DNA of 64,000 nucleotides, from positions 558,001 through 622,000 of the forward strand of contig NZ_CP055156.1 of NCBI RefSeq assembly GCF_014217805.1. Reading direction: 5' to 3'. The stretch comes from Adhaeribacter swui. GTDB lineage: Bacteria > Bacteroidota > Bacteroidia > Cytophagales > Hymenobacteraceae. Position 1 is the stretch's first letter; each line of letters opens with the position of its first letter. The position numbers and the translations under genes were made by a program. Below are positions 42,958 through 52,596 of the stretch, in pieces. The notes under the pieces were generated by a model, which saw only the letters and a list, made by a program, of their open reading frames with translations, did not search any database and had not been told where the DNA came from.

Positions 42958-43608
42958 ATGACAAACAAGTTAAAGTTATTACCAGCCGTTGCCTTAGTTT
43001 TTGCTTCTTATTTGGCAAATGCGCAAACTACTAGCGGAGGCTCTACAGCCGGGACAACAGGAACAACCACAAGCGGCACTACTGCCGGAACTACAGTGGG
43101 CACAACCAGCGGCAGAACTACCGCGGGTACAACCGCCGGAACCACTAGCGGAACTACTACTTTAGGTACAACCAGCGGAACCACCGCGGGTACTACCATT
43201 GGCACCACAACTGGCACTACTACTGCTGGTACCACCGTTGGAACTACAGCCGGTACCACCGTTGGCACAACTGCTGGTACTACAGTAGGAACAACTGCCG
43301 GTACTACCAGCGGAACTACCTCTAGAACTACAGCTGGTACTACTGTAGGAACTACTTCGGGTACAACTTCCGGCAGAACTACCAGAGGCACCACTACGGG
43401 TTCTACTACTGGTACTACCGCTGGCTCCCGGATGGGAACAACTGCAGGTAGTACTACTACCGGCGGTACTACTGCTGGTGGCACTACGGCAGGGGGTACT
43501 ACGGCAGGCACCGGAACCACATCTGGCACCGGCACTACCAGCGGAACTACTTCTGGTACAGGAACTACTGGCGGTACAACTAGCGGCGGAACTACCGGTG
43601 GTAAGTAA
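42958..43608 (+). CDS. Secreted Gly-Thr repeat protein
   Basis: The 216-residue product has a signal peptide (MTNKLKLLPAVALVFASYLA, cleavage after NAQ) followed by about 190 residues made almost only of Gly, Thr, Ser and Ala in GTT-x units (GTTAGTTVGTTSGRTT). It ends GGTTSGGTTGGK. No Cys, no aromatics and few charges are present, so an extended or adhesive matrix-like polymer is plausible. Codons for the unit vary, so the repeat is maintained at protein level. The opposite strand is open for 175 codons only because of the repeat. Confidence 0.8.
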   Translation: MTNKLKLLPAVALVFASYLANAQTTSGGSTAGTTGTTTSGTTAGTTVGTTSGRTTAGTTAGTTSGTTTLGTTSGTTAGTTIGTTTGTTTAGTTVGTTAGTTVGTTAGTTVGTTAGTTSGTTSRTTAGTTVGTTSGTTSGRTTRGTTTGSTTGTTAGSRMGTTAGSTTTGGTTAGGTTAGGTTAGTGTTSGTGTTSGTTSGTGTTGGTTSGGTTGGK

Positions 43609-43670
43609 TAGTTTTTTAACTAAAACTAATTTAAAGAAGAAGAATTTATAGTTTTTTCATAATAGGCGCT

Positions 43671-43706
43671 AAAAAGCTAACAGACCTTGTCTGTTAGCTT
43701 TTTTAT
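43671..43706 (+). terminator. Intrinsic terminator after the Gly-Thr repeat gene
   Basis: AAAAAGCTAACAGAC (43671-43685) and GTCTGTTAGCTTTTT (43689-43703) are perfect 15-bp arms with a 3-nt loop and a T-run. Confidence 0.9.
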
Positions 43707-43842
43707 TTTCTTTTAAAGCTATATTTATCGGTAGGCTGCCCGCAGTTGCTAGATTTGAGAAATCGAAAATTTTAAAAATTAGCAGTTTTAAGGGTAACGC
43801 TTATTAAGCCATGCACTTTTATACATGCACTTTTATAACTAA

Positions 43843-43862
43843 CCGCCAGCTAAAGCTGGCGG
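43843..43862. repeat. REP-like hairpin
   Basis: CCGCCAGCT-aa-AGCTGGCGG is a perfect 9-bp stem of the same GCCAGC/GCTGGC type as the first hairpin at 5074 and 55890. A 14-bp tandem duplication (ATGCACTTTTATAC) lies just before it at about 43811-43838. The rest of the 459-bp gap shows nothing else. Confidence 0.6.
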
Positions 43863-44067
43863 GAATGCAGGATTGTAAAGTAAATCAGCGCCACCGTATA
43901 CTAATTACCCAAGTTGCGGGGACTTTTTTTAAATTATCACAGATGCAAACAGCCTTCTCGTGATTTTACCGGTAAGGGGGCCGTATTGCTCCTGCTCCTG
44001 GCAACCAGCTTTGTCTTAATTTAAATACCGAACAGCTTGCATCACATTCTGGTAAATTGCCTGAAAT

Positions 44068-45054
44068 TTAAAAAATCAGTTCCCCGTCTTGTTCCCGGAC
44101 TAAGCCCAGAGGCTCATCTTTTAAAATTAAGAATCCATCCAGGTCGGCGTACCGGATACCGGCACACAACTGCATTGCTGACCAAATACCTAATGAAGAT
44201 TCTACCATACAGCCAATCATGGGCTGCAAACCATGTTTTTGCGTTTCCTGCAAAATGCGTAAACCGTTTATATAGCCGCCGGCTTTCATTAACTTCATGT
44301 TAACGCCGTGAAACTGATCGCGCAGCACTAAGAAATCCGGTTTATCCGTTACTGATTCATCGGCAAATACAGGCAGCGGGCTGTTCTTTTTTAAATACCG
44401 GTATTCTTCAACTTTACTGGCGGGCAAGGGTTGTTCTATAAATAAAACGGGCAAATCTTTTAACTGGCGCATAAAGGCCACTACTTCCTCCGGGTTTTCC
44501 CAGGCTTCGTTGCCATCAATAACAAAGGGCCGCCGGCTAACTGCAGCGGTAGCTTGTACCAAGGCCAAAGCATCGGGTTGGTTTACTTTTATTTTTAATA
44601 CCTGAAACCGGTTTAAATTGTTCAACTGTACAAAATCAGAGATTAACCCGGGCGCCATAATGGGCAACGTATACATCGTGGGCACTTTGGCAGTAAATTT
44701 CAGGCCCAAAAACTGGCTCACCGAAATGTTTTGCTGCTGGCAAAGCAAATGCACGTACGCCGACTCGATAGCAAAACGTAAAGCATTAGCCACCGGGTAA
44801 AATTTTAAAAAATCCTGCATCGCAGCCATTGAGTTTACCTGCGCCAGGCCATTTTGAACTAAGCTTTTAAACTGCTGCACCAATAATTCAGGCGTCTCGT
44901 GGTAGCGGCTATTCGGTGCAGCTTCGCCCAGCCCTTGGCACGCACCGTCTACCACCCGTACAAATAAGTTTGTCTTACTATCCGCTGCATTCCGGGCAAT
45001 TTTCCAGGTATAGCGCAAGTGCAATTCCTTGGTTTCGAGGTGCCAGTTTAGCAT
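44068..45054 (-). CDS. Dipeptide epimerase (enolase superfamily, L-Ala-D/L-Glu epimerase-like)
   Basis: The 328-residue TIM-barrel enzyme has active-site residues visible as the KxK in VLKIKVN, Asp in FVIDGNEAW, Glu in FIEQPLP, Asp/Glu in VFADESV and Lys in VNMKLMKAGG. A C-terminal DLDG gives the DxD that dipeptide epimerases use for the substrate amino group, which favours this over O-succinylbenzoate synthase. It likely helps to recycle cell-wall peptides. It is monocistronic. Confidence 0.9.
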   Translation of the reverse strand: MLNWHLETKELHLRYTWKIARNAADSKTNLFVRVVDGACQGLGEAAPNSRYHETPELLVQQFKSLVQNGLAQVNSMAAMQDFLKFYPVANALRFAIESAYVHLLCQQQNISVSQFLGLKFTAKVPTMYTLPIMAPGLISDFVQLNNLNRFQVLKIKVNQPDALALVQATAAVSRRPFVIDGNEAWENPEEVVAFMRQLKDLPVLFIEQPLPASKVEEYRYLKKNSPLPVFADESVTDKPDFLVLRDQFHGVNMKLMKAGGYINGLRILQETQKHGLQPMIGCMVESSLGIWSAMQLCAGIRYADLDGFLILKDEPLGLVREQDGELIF

Positions 45055-45313
45055 AAAGAGAAATTTTAAAAATCAGGAAGTAAGATATAAATTCTCCGGC
45101 ATTATTACGTTACTCCCATGCCAAGGCACTTTAAAGTATGCTGTTTAACCACCTGCTTACAAAGGAGCGATAAGCCATTTTCCGGTGAAATCGAAAAATA
45201 AGTAATATATTTGTTAACTAATTGAACATAAACTTGCCTTTGGCCACTAAAAATCACCGCAGAAACTTAAATTTTAAAAATCTGGCGGCTTACTGGTTAA
45301 TACCTTTTTCTTT

Positions 45314-46699
45314 ATGCGCAACTCCCGCTTTGTAGTACTCATACTAATTTCCCTTGCCGTTGCTTTAGGCCTTTCTTTGTTAAACGAATATGGCCATCTG
45401 CAAATCTCTCCGGTTATTTTACAGGTTGTCCGGTGGGTAGTAATTGCCATGCTGGTATTTTATGCTTTTCGCAAACGTTCGCTTACCACCTGGATTTTGG
45501 TGAGTATGGCCATTGGCGCCGAAATAGGTTACGATTTTCCCACATTCGCCCAAAACTTAAACGTATTAAGCAAAATTTTCTTAAAACTGGTAAAAACCAT
45601 TATTGCCCCTTTGCTTTTTGGTACGCTGGTGGTGGGTATTGCGGGGCACTCCAACTTAAAACAAGTAGGCAGCATGGGTATTAAAGCCCTGATTTACTTT
45701 GAAGTAGTTACTACCCTGGCCTTGTTTATTGGCTTAATTGCGATAAATATTAGTAAGGCCGGCGAAGGCATTCAGTTAAAAGCCCCCGTTACCGAAGAAA
45801 TAACAAAACCGGCAGCACAGTCGGTATCGGATATTATTCTGCACATTTTCCCGGAAAACATTGCTAAATCGGTAGCCGAGGGCGATGTTTTACAGATTGT
45901 TGTGTTCAGTATTTTGTTTGGTATTGCGCTGGCGATGCTTAGCGAGGCCAAACGCCGCCCCATGCTGGATTTTGCCGAAAGTCTTTCGGAAACCATGTTT
46001 AAGTTCACCAACATTATTATGCTATTTGCCCCTGTTGCCGTAGGTGCCGCTATTGCTTACACTGTGGGCCACATGGGCTTTGGTATATTGGTAAACTTAT
46101 TTAAGCTGCTCGCTACACTTTATGTATCGTTGGCGGCTTTTGTATTGTTAGTGCTCCTGCCGGTAGCCTACTTTTTCCGGATTCCGGTTAAAAAATTTGT
46201 TGCTGCCATTGCCGAACCGGTTTCCATTGCGTTTGCTACCACCAGTTCCGAGGCAGCCTTGCCCCGGGCCATGGAAGCCATGGAGCGTATTGGCGTACCC
46301 CGCAAAATTATTGCTTTTGTTATGCCTATGGGTTATTCTTTTAACCTTGATGGCACTACCTTGTACTTATCGCTGGCTTCTATTTTTGTGGCGCAGGCCG
46401 CCGGTATTGATATGCCCTGGGAGCAGCAATTACTTATGGTGTTTACTTTAATGCTTACCAGCAAGGGAGTGGCCGGCGTGCCGCGGGCTTCTTTGGTAAT
46501 ATTATTGGGTACTGCCGCATCGTTTAATTTACCCATTGAGCCTATTTTTATTATTTTGGGCATCGACGAATTAATGGATATGGCCCGCACTGCGGTGAAT
46601 GTAACGGGCAATTGCCTGGCATCGGCAGTTATTGCCCGTTGGGAAGGCGAGTTCCAGGATAATCCTACGCCGGAACAGGTATTGGTAGAAGAAATTTAA
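45314..46699 (+). CDS. Dicarboxylate/amino acid:cation symporter (DAACS, GltP-like)
   Basis: This 461-residue inner-membrane transporter has the family signature AFATTSSEAALPRAMEAMER, a serine-rich re-entrant hairpin, and MGYSFNLDGTTLYLSLASIF in the substrate/Na site. It takes up glutamate, aspartate or C4-dicarboxylates with H+ or Na+. TATATTTG at 45206-45213 may be the -7 element. A HEAT-like gene follows after 76 bp. Confidence 0.94.
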   Translation: MRNSRFVVLILISLAVALGLSLLNEYGHLQISPVILQVVRWVVIAMLVFYAFRKRSLTTWILVSMAIGAEIGYDFPTFAQNLNVLSKIFLKLVKTIIAPLLFGTLVVGIAGHSNLKQVGSMGIKALIYFEVVTTLALFIGLIAINISKAGEGIQLKAPVTEEITKPAAQSVSDIILHIFPENIAKSVAEGDVLQIVVFSILFGIALAMLSEAKRRPMLDFAESLSETMFKFTNIIMLFAPVAVGAAIAYTVGHMGFGILVNLFKLLATLYVSLAAFVLLVLLPVAYFFRIPVKKFVAAIAEPVSIAFATTSSEAALPRAMEAMERIGVPRKIIAFVMPMGYSFNLDGTTLYLSLASIFVAQAAGIDMPWEQQLLMVFTLMLTSKGVAGVPRASLVILLGTAASFNLPIEPIFIILGIDELMDMARTAVNVTGNCLASAVIARWEGEFQDNPTPEQVLVEEI

Positions 46700-46775
46700 A
46701 AACCTCTTTCTCTACCGGCACTTGTAACTTCCGGAGGTTCTATTTATTGATTTTGAATTTTTAAAAATTTAAAAA

Positions 46776-47300
46776 ATGGATCCTTTACTTGCCCGCTTAG
46801 CTACTTCCGGTACTAAATCGCCCGATTTGGTAAAGCAAGTAGTGCAGGAGGTTGGCGATAACCCGGAGAAATTTCAGGTTTTTATGGAGGCTATGCTGCA
46901 CCCGGATACCGGGACTGATTTGGCGCGCCGCGCCGCCGGTATCGCCGAGAAAGTAGCGCGTTGGTACCCGCATCTCGTTATTCCTTATGAGGCAGCTTTA
47001 TTAGCTGCCTTGCCCCAAATGCAACCTGCTGTAATGTGCTGGCAGGTAGGTTTGCTTTTGTCTTACCTCCCTTTAACGGACGATACACTGGCCACCGTAC
47101 TGAACTACTTAGAAACCTGGCTGTACACCGATCCCAATAAATTTATGAAAGTGCATTGCCTGCAGGCCATGGCTAACCTATCCCGGCAACACGATTGGTT
47201 ACGGCAGGAAACCATTGATTTAATAAAAACCGAGATGGCTAAAGGTGGAGCGGCCGTAAACGCCAGAGGCCGCCATTTACTAAAACAACTTAAAGCCTGA
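46776..47300 (+). CDS. Hypothetical HEAT-like helical protein
   Basis: The 174-residue product is entirely helical by pattern, with HEAT-like pairs (RRAAGIAEKVARWYPHLVIP, then KFMKVHCLQAMANLSRQHDW). It has no signal or catalytic motif. It may be co-transcribed with the symporter 76 bp upstream. The family is not recognised with certainty. Confidence 0.7.
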   Translation: MDPLLARLATSGTKSPDLVKQVVQEVGDNPEKFQVFMEAMLHPDTGTDLARRAAGIAEKVARWYPHLVIPYEAALLAALPQMQPAVMCWQVGLLLSYLPLTDDTLATVLNYLETWLYTDPNKFMKVHCLQAMANLSRQHDWLRQETIDLIKTEMAKGGAAVNARGRHLLKQLKA

Positions 47301-47860
47301 TGGATAATTATTTAAAAAGTCTGAAGCCCGCCACTTTAATCCTACTATTATTTACACCCGGTTTTATTATTCGAATATTTTAAAAATTACAGGTCTAGCA
47401 TTTTGAACTATAACAGGAGCAACAATTGCTAGTTTTACAAAACATATTCCTTTATAAATCAAATTATTACAACATACCCTTGCCTTATCTTTCCGACTTG
47501 TTTCTTGGCTATTTTTTTTAAATAAATACTTTTAAGTGGCTGTATGTACTACCGGGCAGCAAATTTTAGCTTATCCGGAATAGCACTTTTATCTAACCTA
47601 CCTAGTTTCGCCTTCTAATAACCTATTCTATCACAATGTTAGAATAGTTCAATTTACCATATTTCAATACTGCTAATTATAATCTAGTTTTGCACATCCA
47701 AAAATTGGTAAAACTAATTAATAATGCTTATTGAAGTAAAATTTACGCTTAATTTCTTCTTTTCCTGTTACCTCAGCAAAATAAAAGAAAGTATTTCTGC
47801 CGCAAACGCCAGCCGGAGCAATCATTTAAAAAATAATATAATTAGCTCATTTTCCAATAA
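47301..47860. other. Gene-free stretch before the serine hydrolase
   Basis: These 560 bp are AT-rich. TAGTTTTG at 47685-47692 fits the -7 consensus for the next gene with only a weak TTTC near -33. No repeat or ORF was found. Confidence 0.4.
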
Positions 47861-49267
47861 ATGAAATCAGGAAAATGGGTGCTTTTGGCGCTTGTATTAT
47901 TTTTAGCAAGTTGCCAAAAAGAGGACAATGAGATTGTTGCTCCGCAAACTAATTTACGGCAGAGTTATTTGTCGGCTTTTAAGTTTTTAAAAGCGTTTAA
48001 TCCGCAATTATCCCAAGACTTGGTAGGGCAAATTTCCAGTGAAAAAATCAGCGTATCAGTACCCACCGGATTGGCTTTTAACAAACTCATAGCTTCGTTT
48101 ACGAACGCGCCGGACACGAAAGTTTACATTAACAACACGGAACAGGTAAGCGGCGAAACCGAAAATGATTTTTCTAACCCGGTATTGTATAAAATAATTG
48201 CCCCAAATGGTTCGGCGAACTACGTTAACCTGGAGCTAAGCCCGGTATTTCCGGAGATGGACCAGGCTATGGAGAAACTGTTGCAGCAATACCAGATTCC
48301 CGGCATTTCGTTGGCTATTGTAAAAAACGAAAAACTGGTATTTGCCAAAAGTTACGGCTACGCTAATCTGGAGACTAAGCAACCTGTAGATAACCAAAGT
48401 TTATTCCGGATTGCCAGTATTTCTAAACCCGTTACGGTAGTAGCTATTTTAAAATTAGTACAGGATGGCAAACTAAAACTTACCGATAAAGTTTTTGGTG
48501 CAAACGGCATTCTAGGTAATGATTATGGCACGGCACCAGCTAACTCCAACGTAAGCGCTATAACCGTACAAGACCTGCTGGAACATAAATCGGGCTGGAT
48601 TAACCAACCCAACGACCCAATAGTAGCCAACCCTACGTACTCGTATAAAGAACTGATTGCGGAGGTGGTGCAAACCCGTCCGTTAACTTACACGCCTGGC
48701 TCCACTTATTACTACTCTAACTTTGGCTATTGCGTTTTAGGCCGTATCATCGAAAAGGTATCTGGTAAAACTTATTCGGCTTTTGTACAATCCGAGATTT
48801 TGCAGCCTTTAAACATTATTGATATGCGTATTGCCGGGAACTCACCGCAACAGAATGCTTTAAACGAAGTTACGTACTACCAACCCGACGACAATCCGTA
48901 TGCTTATAACATCAGTCGCATGGATGCTAACGGCGGTTGGTTGGCTTCTGCCACCGATTTAATGCGTTTAATGGTGCACATCGACCGGAACAACCAGAAA
49001 TCTGATATTATATCCAAGGACTTATTAAACCAGACCTACATGGGGTATTTTAACTGGAGCCACACCGGTTCTTTGCCTGGCACCTCTACCCTGCTTACCC
49101 GTTTAGATGATGAGTACAGCTTTGCCATATTGGCCAATACCCGCAACAATACGCAACCGTTCCAAATAACCGAAGCCTTCGAATCCACGGTTAAAAATCA
49201 AACTTTGTTAAAAACAGATTGGCCCGAAATAGATTTGTTTACCAACAACCCGGCTAATGCGCAGTAA
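47861..49267 (+). CDS. Serine hydrolase lipoprotein (class C beta-lactamase/PBP-like)
   Basis: In this 468-residue product the lipoprotein signal ends LVLFLASCQKED (Cys about residue 19). A beta-sandwich linker (about 35-130) is followed by a class C-type serine hydrolase: FRIASISKPVTVVA (SxxK), YYSNFGYCVLGR (YxN) and the late HTGSLPG (HxG). It would act on peptidoglycan-like or ester substrates in the envelope. True resistance activity is not implied. Confidence 0.9.
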   Translation: MKSGKWVLLALVLFLASCQKEDNEIVAPQTNLRQSYLSAFKFLKAFNPQLSQDLVGQISSEKISVSVPTGLAFNKLIASFTNAPDTKVYINNTEQVSGETENDFSNPVLYKIIAPNGSANYVNLELSPVFPEMDQAMEKLLQQYQIPGISLAIVKNEKLVFAKSYGYANLETKQPVDNQSLFRIASISKPVTVVAILKLVQDGKLKLTDKVFGANGILGNDYGTAPANSNVSAITVQDLLEHKSGWINQPNDPIVANPTYSYKELIAEVVQTRPLTYTPGSTYYYSNFGYCVLGRIIEKVSGKTYSAFVQSEILQPLNIIDMRIAGNSPQQNALNEVTYYQPDDNPYAYNISRMDANGGWLASATDLMRLMVHIDRNNQKSDIISKDLLNQTYMGYFNWSHTGSLPGTSTLLTRLDDEYSFAILANTRNNTQPFQITEAFESTVKNQTLLKTDWPEIDLFTNNPANAQ

Positions 49268-49351
49268 CATGGCCTCATACTTAGAGCAACAACTTAGTAA
49301 TTTTTTAAATTTTTAGAATTAGGAAAGAAGTAGTTTAATACAGAAGAACAT

Positions 49352-49380
49352 AAAAAAAGCCGGCTAATTAGCCGGCTTTT
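49352..49380. terminator. Palindromic terminator between the serine hydrolase and tRNA-Leu
   Basis: AAAAGCCGGCTAA (49355-49367) and TTAGCCGGCTTTT (49368-49380) form a perfect 26-bp palindrome. The T-run is longer on the minus strand, serving the tRNA, and it can stop rightward transcription as well. Confidence 0.88.
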
Positions 49381-49384
49381 GCAT

Positions 49385-49471
49385 TGGTGCGCACGGGGAG
49401 AATCGAACTCCCACGGGACAACTCCCACAGGCTTCTGAGACCTGCACGTCTACCAGTTCCGCCACGTGCGC
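49385..49471 (-). tRNA. tRNA-Leu (anticodon CAG)
   Basis: This 87-nt class II tRNA has an acceptor stem GCGCACG/CGTGCGC, an encoded CCA and a D-arm with GGAACTGGTAGAC. The anticodon arm is CAGGT-CTCAGAA-GCCTG, with CAG at positions 34-36. A long variable arm (GGG...CCC) and the T-arm GGGAG-TTCGATT-CTCCC complete it. Confidence 0.95.
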
Positions 49472-49486
49472 TCAATTTTCGAAGGG

Positions 49487-49494
49487 CAAAGGTA
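49487..49494 (-). promoter_or_regulatory. -7 promoter element of tRNA-Leu
   Basis: On the minus strand TACCTTTG ends 16 bp before the tRNA 5' end, matching TAnnTTTG. No clear -33 TTTG is seen at the expected distance. Confidence 0.5.
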
Positions 49495-49719
49495 AAATAA
49501 ATATTCTATTATCTGCCTATCGTAAAGAATATTTTTAAAATTTAGCCGGAAATCAAACGAAGCTACCCGGGTTATTTTTATTCCACTGCGTCATTACATT
49601 AAAATCAGCTTCCAGCACTTAATTTTCTCAGAGTAACTAAGTCCTATTAAAAAAAAACCGGGGCACATACAACTCTTAAGAAGCAGGTAAGTATTTTTCT
49701 TAAAACACGTGTAAGTTCT

Positions 49720-50277
49720 ATGGCCTCTACCCAACGTTTGTTTATTGCGGTACCCATACCCAATAGCCTGCAGGCATTTTTTCAGGAACAACAACTTGCT
49801 TTTATTAGCAATGCTATCCGGTTTGTACCGGATACCAACCTGCATTTAACGGTACACTTTTTAGGCGAAGTACCCCCGGATAAGGTAGATAAGATTATTA
49901 GTGCGGTGAAAAAAGTAGCCGAAAGTTATTCTGCTTTTAACTTAGATTTAGAATGTATAGAGCCTGGTCCTAAACCTAAATCGCCGCGTTTAATCTGGGC
50001 TCGATTTACCGCTCACCCGGCTTTTACAGAATTGTGCCAAGCGGTTACCACTCATTTAGGCATCAAACCAACCAACCCCGACTACATTCCGCATATTACC
50101 TTAGCCCGCTTCCGGAAAGATATGCCTAAACCCATACATTTGCCTATCTTGGATTTTAAAACGCAACACATGAGTTTACCCGTAAACGCCCTGGCTTTGT
50201 GGCAGTCGGAGTTCAAAAGTCCGCACCCGGAGTACCGTATTTTAGTGATGTACCCTCTTAAAACAGCAGATTCGTAA
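49720..50277 (+). CDS. thpR: RNA 2',3'-cyclic phosphodiesterase
   Basis: This 185-residue 2H phosphoesterase has two HxTx motifs, HLTVHFLG (about residue 43) and HITLARF (about residue 126), at the normal spacing. The start RLFIAVPIPNSL is typical of ThpR/LigT. It opens 2',3'-cyclic phosphates on RNA; the cellular role is not well known. It lies 49 bp before a CinA-like gene. Confidence 0.92.
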   Translation: MASTQRLFIAVPIPNSLQAFFQEQQLAFISNAIRFVPDTNLHLTVHFLGEVPPDKVDKIISAVKKVAESYSAFNLDLECIEPGPKPKSPRLIWARFTAHPAFTELCQAVTTHLGIKPTNPDYIPHITLARFRKDMPKPIHLPILDFKTQHMSLPVNALALWQSEFKSPHPEYRILVMYPLKTADS

Positions 50278-50326
50278 ACCTAAGCTCTTTAAATACAGTA
50301 TAGAGTGGGCACCTTATAATTTATTT

Positions 50327-50821
50327 ATGAATGCTACAGATTTAACCCGGATTGTTACTAAGCTACGCGATAAAAAATTAACCATTGCTTTTGCCGAAAG
50401 TGTAACCGGTGGTATGCTAATCTCGGAATTTGTAAAAGCTAAAGGTGCCAGCGATGTATTACTGGGCAGTATTGTTACCTACGCCGAAGAAGTAAAGCAA
50501 AAAGTATTGGGCGTAAAAAAGCAAACTTTAAAATTATACACCGCCGAATCGCAGCAAGTAACTAATGAGATGGTGCTGGGCTTGTATAAATTATTAAACG
50601 CCGAAATGTGCGTATCGGTAACGGGCTTAAGTGGGCAGGGGGCTTCGGAAACCAGCGAAAAACCGGTTGGCACCATTTTCTTCTCAATCTATTGCAAGAG
50701 CCGGGTAGAAGAATTCCGCCAGGAATTTTCGCAGGAAAACGGCGACATCCGCAAACAAGCTGCCGAGTTTATTTTTGAAAAAATTGAAAACACCATCGAC
50801 CGCCACTTTGAACGCGAATAA
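50327..50821 (+). CDS. CinA-family nicotinamide-nucleotide amidase (stand-alone C-terminal domain)
   Basis: The 164-residue product corresponds to the C-terminal domain of CinA (PncC). TIAFAESVTGGMLISEFVKA, LLGSIVTYAEEVKQKVLGV and CVSVTGLSGQGASETSEKPV are the family blocks, though the usual GIAGP is replaced by GLSGQ. It deamidates NMN in NAD recycling if active. No N-terminal MoeA-like domain is present. Confidence 0.87.
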   Translation: MNATDLTRIVTKLRDKKLTIAFAESVTGGMLISEFVKAKGASDVLLGSIVTYAEEVKQKVLGVKKQTLKLYTAESQQVTNEMVLGLYKLLNAEMCVSVTGLSGQGASETSEKPVGTIFFSIYCKSRVEEFRQEFSQENGDIRKQAAEFIFEKIENTIDRHFERE

Positions 50822-50928
50822 ATTATAGCGTATAGATTACAGCAAAAGGTTGTAAGATTAAAACGATTTTCTAACCTTACCACCTTTAAACTTTTCAATT
50901 TTTTAAATTTTTAACTTTTCAACTAAAA

Positions 50929-51813
50929 TCATCCTTCTGCCGGCAGGTTTTTCAGGAACAGGTAAACCGATTTAATTTCGGTATCACTAAATTCTTTGGT
51001 CATGGTCCAGGGCATATTTTTGGGATCCATTTGCTTTCCTTCGGGAGTTTTACCGGTGCGTAAAGTATTAATAAATTCGGCCTCGGTCCATTTACCAAGG
51101 TTTCCAGATTTAGTAATATTAGGCACCATGGGCGAACCTGGTACTAATGGCTCTCCTCCTTTATAATTGGTCCGGTGGCACCCAATGCAAGCTACTGCCA
51201 CATACTGCCCGTAATTGGCCGTAATTTCTGGGGTAACGGTTGGAGTACTTTGCTTGGTATGATCAATTTTTTCGGCTGGCAGCAACGGAAATTTATCAAA
51301 GGCGGTTAATACGCGCAACAAAGGTTTAATCTCGTGTTTAGGCAATTCCCGGTCAACGGGCCGTAAGCTTTTAACGTAAGACATCAAAGCGCCTAAGTCT
51401 TCTGCCGAAAGCGGGTTGTACTCTTCCGAAGGCATAAATAAAACCGATTTGCCATCTTTTCGAACGCCGTGTTTTAAGGCCCGGGTTAAATCGGCTTTGG
51501 TATATTCGCGCATAATACCCCCTTTGCCTTGCGTTAAGTTAGCCGCAACAATCCTACCTAATTGCGGATCATCAATAAATACTTTGCCTCCTAAATCTTC
51601 CCCGTGACATTCCCGGCAACCTTTAATTTGTACCAGGTGTTCGCCCCGAACCAAAGCAGCCGAATCTTGGGTTACAGCAATCTGCTGCACATTAATAGCG
51701 TACTGTTTATTAATTCGGCTTTCTGTTTTAAAGTAAATTACCGTATAGGCAATTACCAGTAATAAAACCAGCGAACCAATACCAATTGCGAGCCATTTAA
51801 GTACTTTTTTCAT
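50929..51813 (-). CDS. Membrane-anchored diheme cytochrome c
   Basis: The 294-residue product has an N-terminal membrane helix (LAIGIGSLVLLLVIAYTVIY) and two heme-binding motifs, CRECH (about residue 65) and CIGCH (about residue 205). Candidate axial Met residues are in LFMPSEEYNPL and KNMPWTM. It carries electrons in the periplasm, perhaps for a dehydrogenase; no partner gene is adjacent. A pyrimidine-rich low-complexity strip follows its stop. Confidence 0.9.
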   Translation of the reverse strand: MKKVLKWLAIGIGSLVLLLVIAYTVIYFKTESRINKQYAINVQQIAVTQDSAALVRGEHLVQIKGCRECHGEDLGGKVFIDDPQLGRIVAANLTQGKGGIMREYTKADLTRALKHGVRKDGKSVLFMPSEEYNPLSAEDLGALMSYVKSLRPVDRELPKHEIKPLLRVLTAFDKFPLLPAEKIDHTKQSTPTVTPEITANYGQYVAVACIGCHRTNYKGGEPLVPGSPMVPNITKSGNLGKWTEAEFINTLRTGKTPEGKQMDPKNMPWTMTKEFSDTEIKSVYLFLKNLPAEG

Positions 51814-51930
51814 GATAGGATTATATTTGGATTAATTAAGAGTTTAGTAATATATAAAACAAAGATCATTAAACAACATCCTACTTGTCAAATATTTACC
51901 ATAATATTTCCAGATTTTAAAACAAATTAC

Positions 51931-52596
51931 GTGGAACTACGTACCCCCGCCGCCTTCAACCATTCGGTATGGTTTTATGATTGGTTGGCCCAAATAATTT
52001 ATGGTGGCGCTATCCGGCAATCGCAGGTAGCTTTACTTTCTTTTATACCACCCCAGGCCTCCGTGCTAATAATTGGCGGTGGCAGCGGTTGGATTTTGCA
52101 AGATCTTGCCCGATTACAAATTCCCTTAAAAATTACTTACCTGGAAGCATCGCCGGGCATGTTGGCTAAAGCCCGACAGGTAGCCGCTCAATTATCATCT
52201 AATTTTTTAAAAATTGACCTTCGGCTGGGTACAGAAACGGCCTTACTTGCCCACGAACAATATCAGGTTATTTTTACGCCGTTTGTGCTGGACCTTTACC
52301 CAACGGCGCAAACGCAACAGATGCTCCATTGTTTACTTCCTTATCTGCAGCCCGGGGGTTTGTGGTTACTGGCCGACTTTTTTATTGCACCGGAACTAAA
52401 AGGTTGGGGGAAATGGTGGCGCTCCGGCATGGCCCGATTGATGTATACTTTTTTTGGTTGGCTGGAAGGTTTACCCACCAACACGTTACCCGATTTATCC
52501 GGATTATTTCAGAAATTACCTTTAAACTTAGTAAGCAGCCAATCTTTTTTTAACGGCTTTATTCAGGCGCGGGCTTATCAAAAATCCAATTCTTAG
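51931..52596 (+). CDS. Class I SAM-dependent methyltransferase
   Basis: This 221-residue product starts at GTG (51931). The SAM-binding motif VLIIGGGSGWILQDLARL is about residues 45-62, ITYLEASPGMLAKAR follows, and QVIFTPFVLDLYP marks the motif III side. A hydrophobic C-terminal part (WWRSGMARLMYTFFGWLEGL) suggests a lipid or quinone-like substrate. The exact substrate is unknown. It lies divergent to the cytochrome gene. Confidence 0.83.
   Translation: MELRTPAAFNHSVWFYDWLAQIIYGGAIRQSQVALLSFIPPQASVLIIGGGSGWILQDLARLQIPLKITYLEASPGMLAKARQVAAQLSSNFLKIDLRLGTETALLAHEQYQVIFTPFVLDLYPTAQTQQMLHCLLPYLQPGGLWLLADFFIAPELKGWGKWWRSGMARLMYTFFGWLEGLPTNTLPDLSGLFQKLPLNLVSSQSFFNGFIQARAYQKSNS

Noticed and set aside
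43008-43535. 175-codon minus-strand frame of VVP/AVVP repeats
   Set aside because: It is the exact antisense of the Gly-Thr repeat gene; the repeat forces the opposite strand open. The sense frame has a signal peptide and a terminator.
47861-49267. Antibiotic-resistance beta-lactamase
   Set aside because: It has SxxK/YxN/HxG motifs but is a lipoprotein of the broad serine hydrolase family; resistance cannot be inferred.
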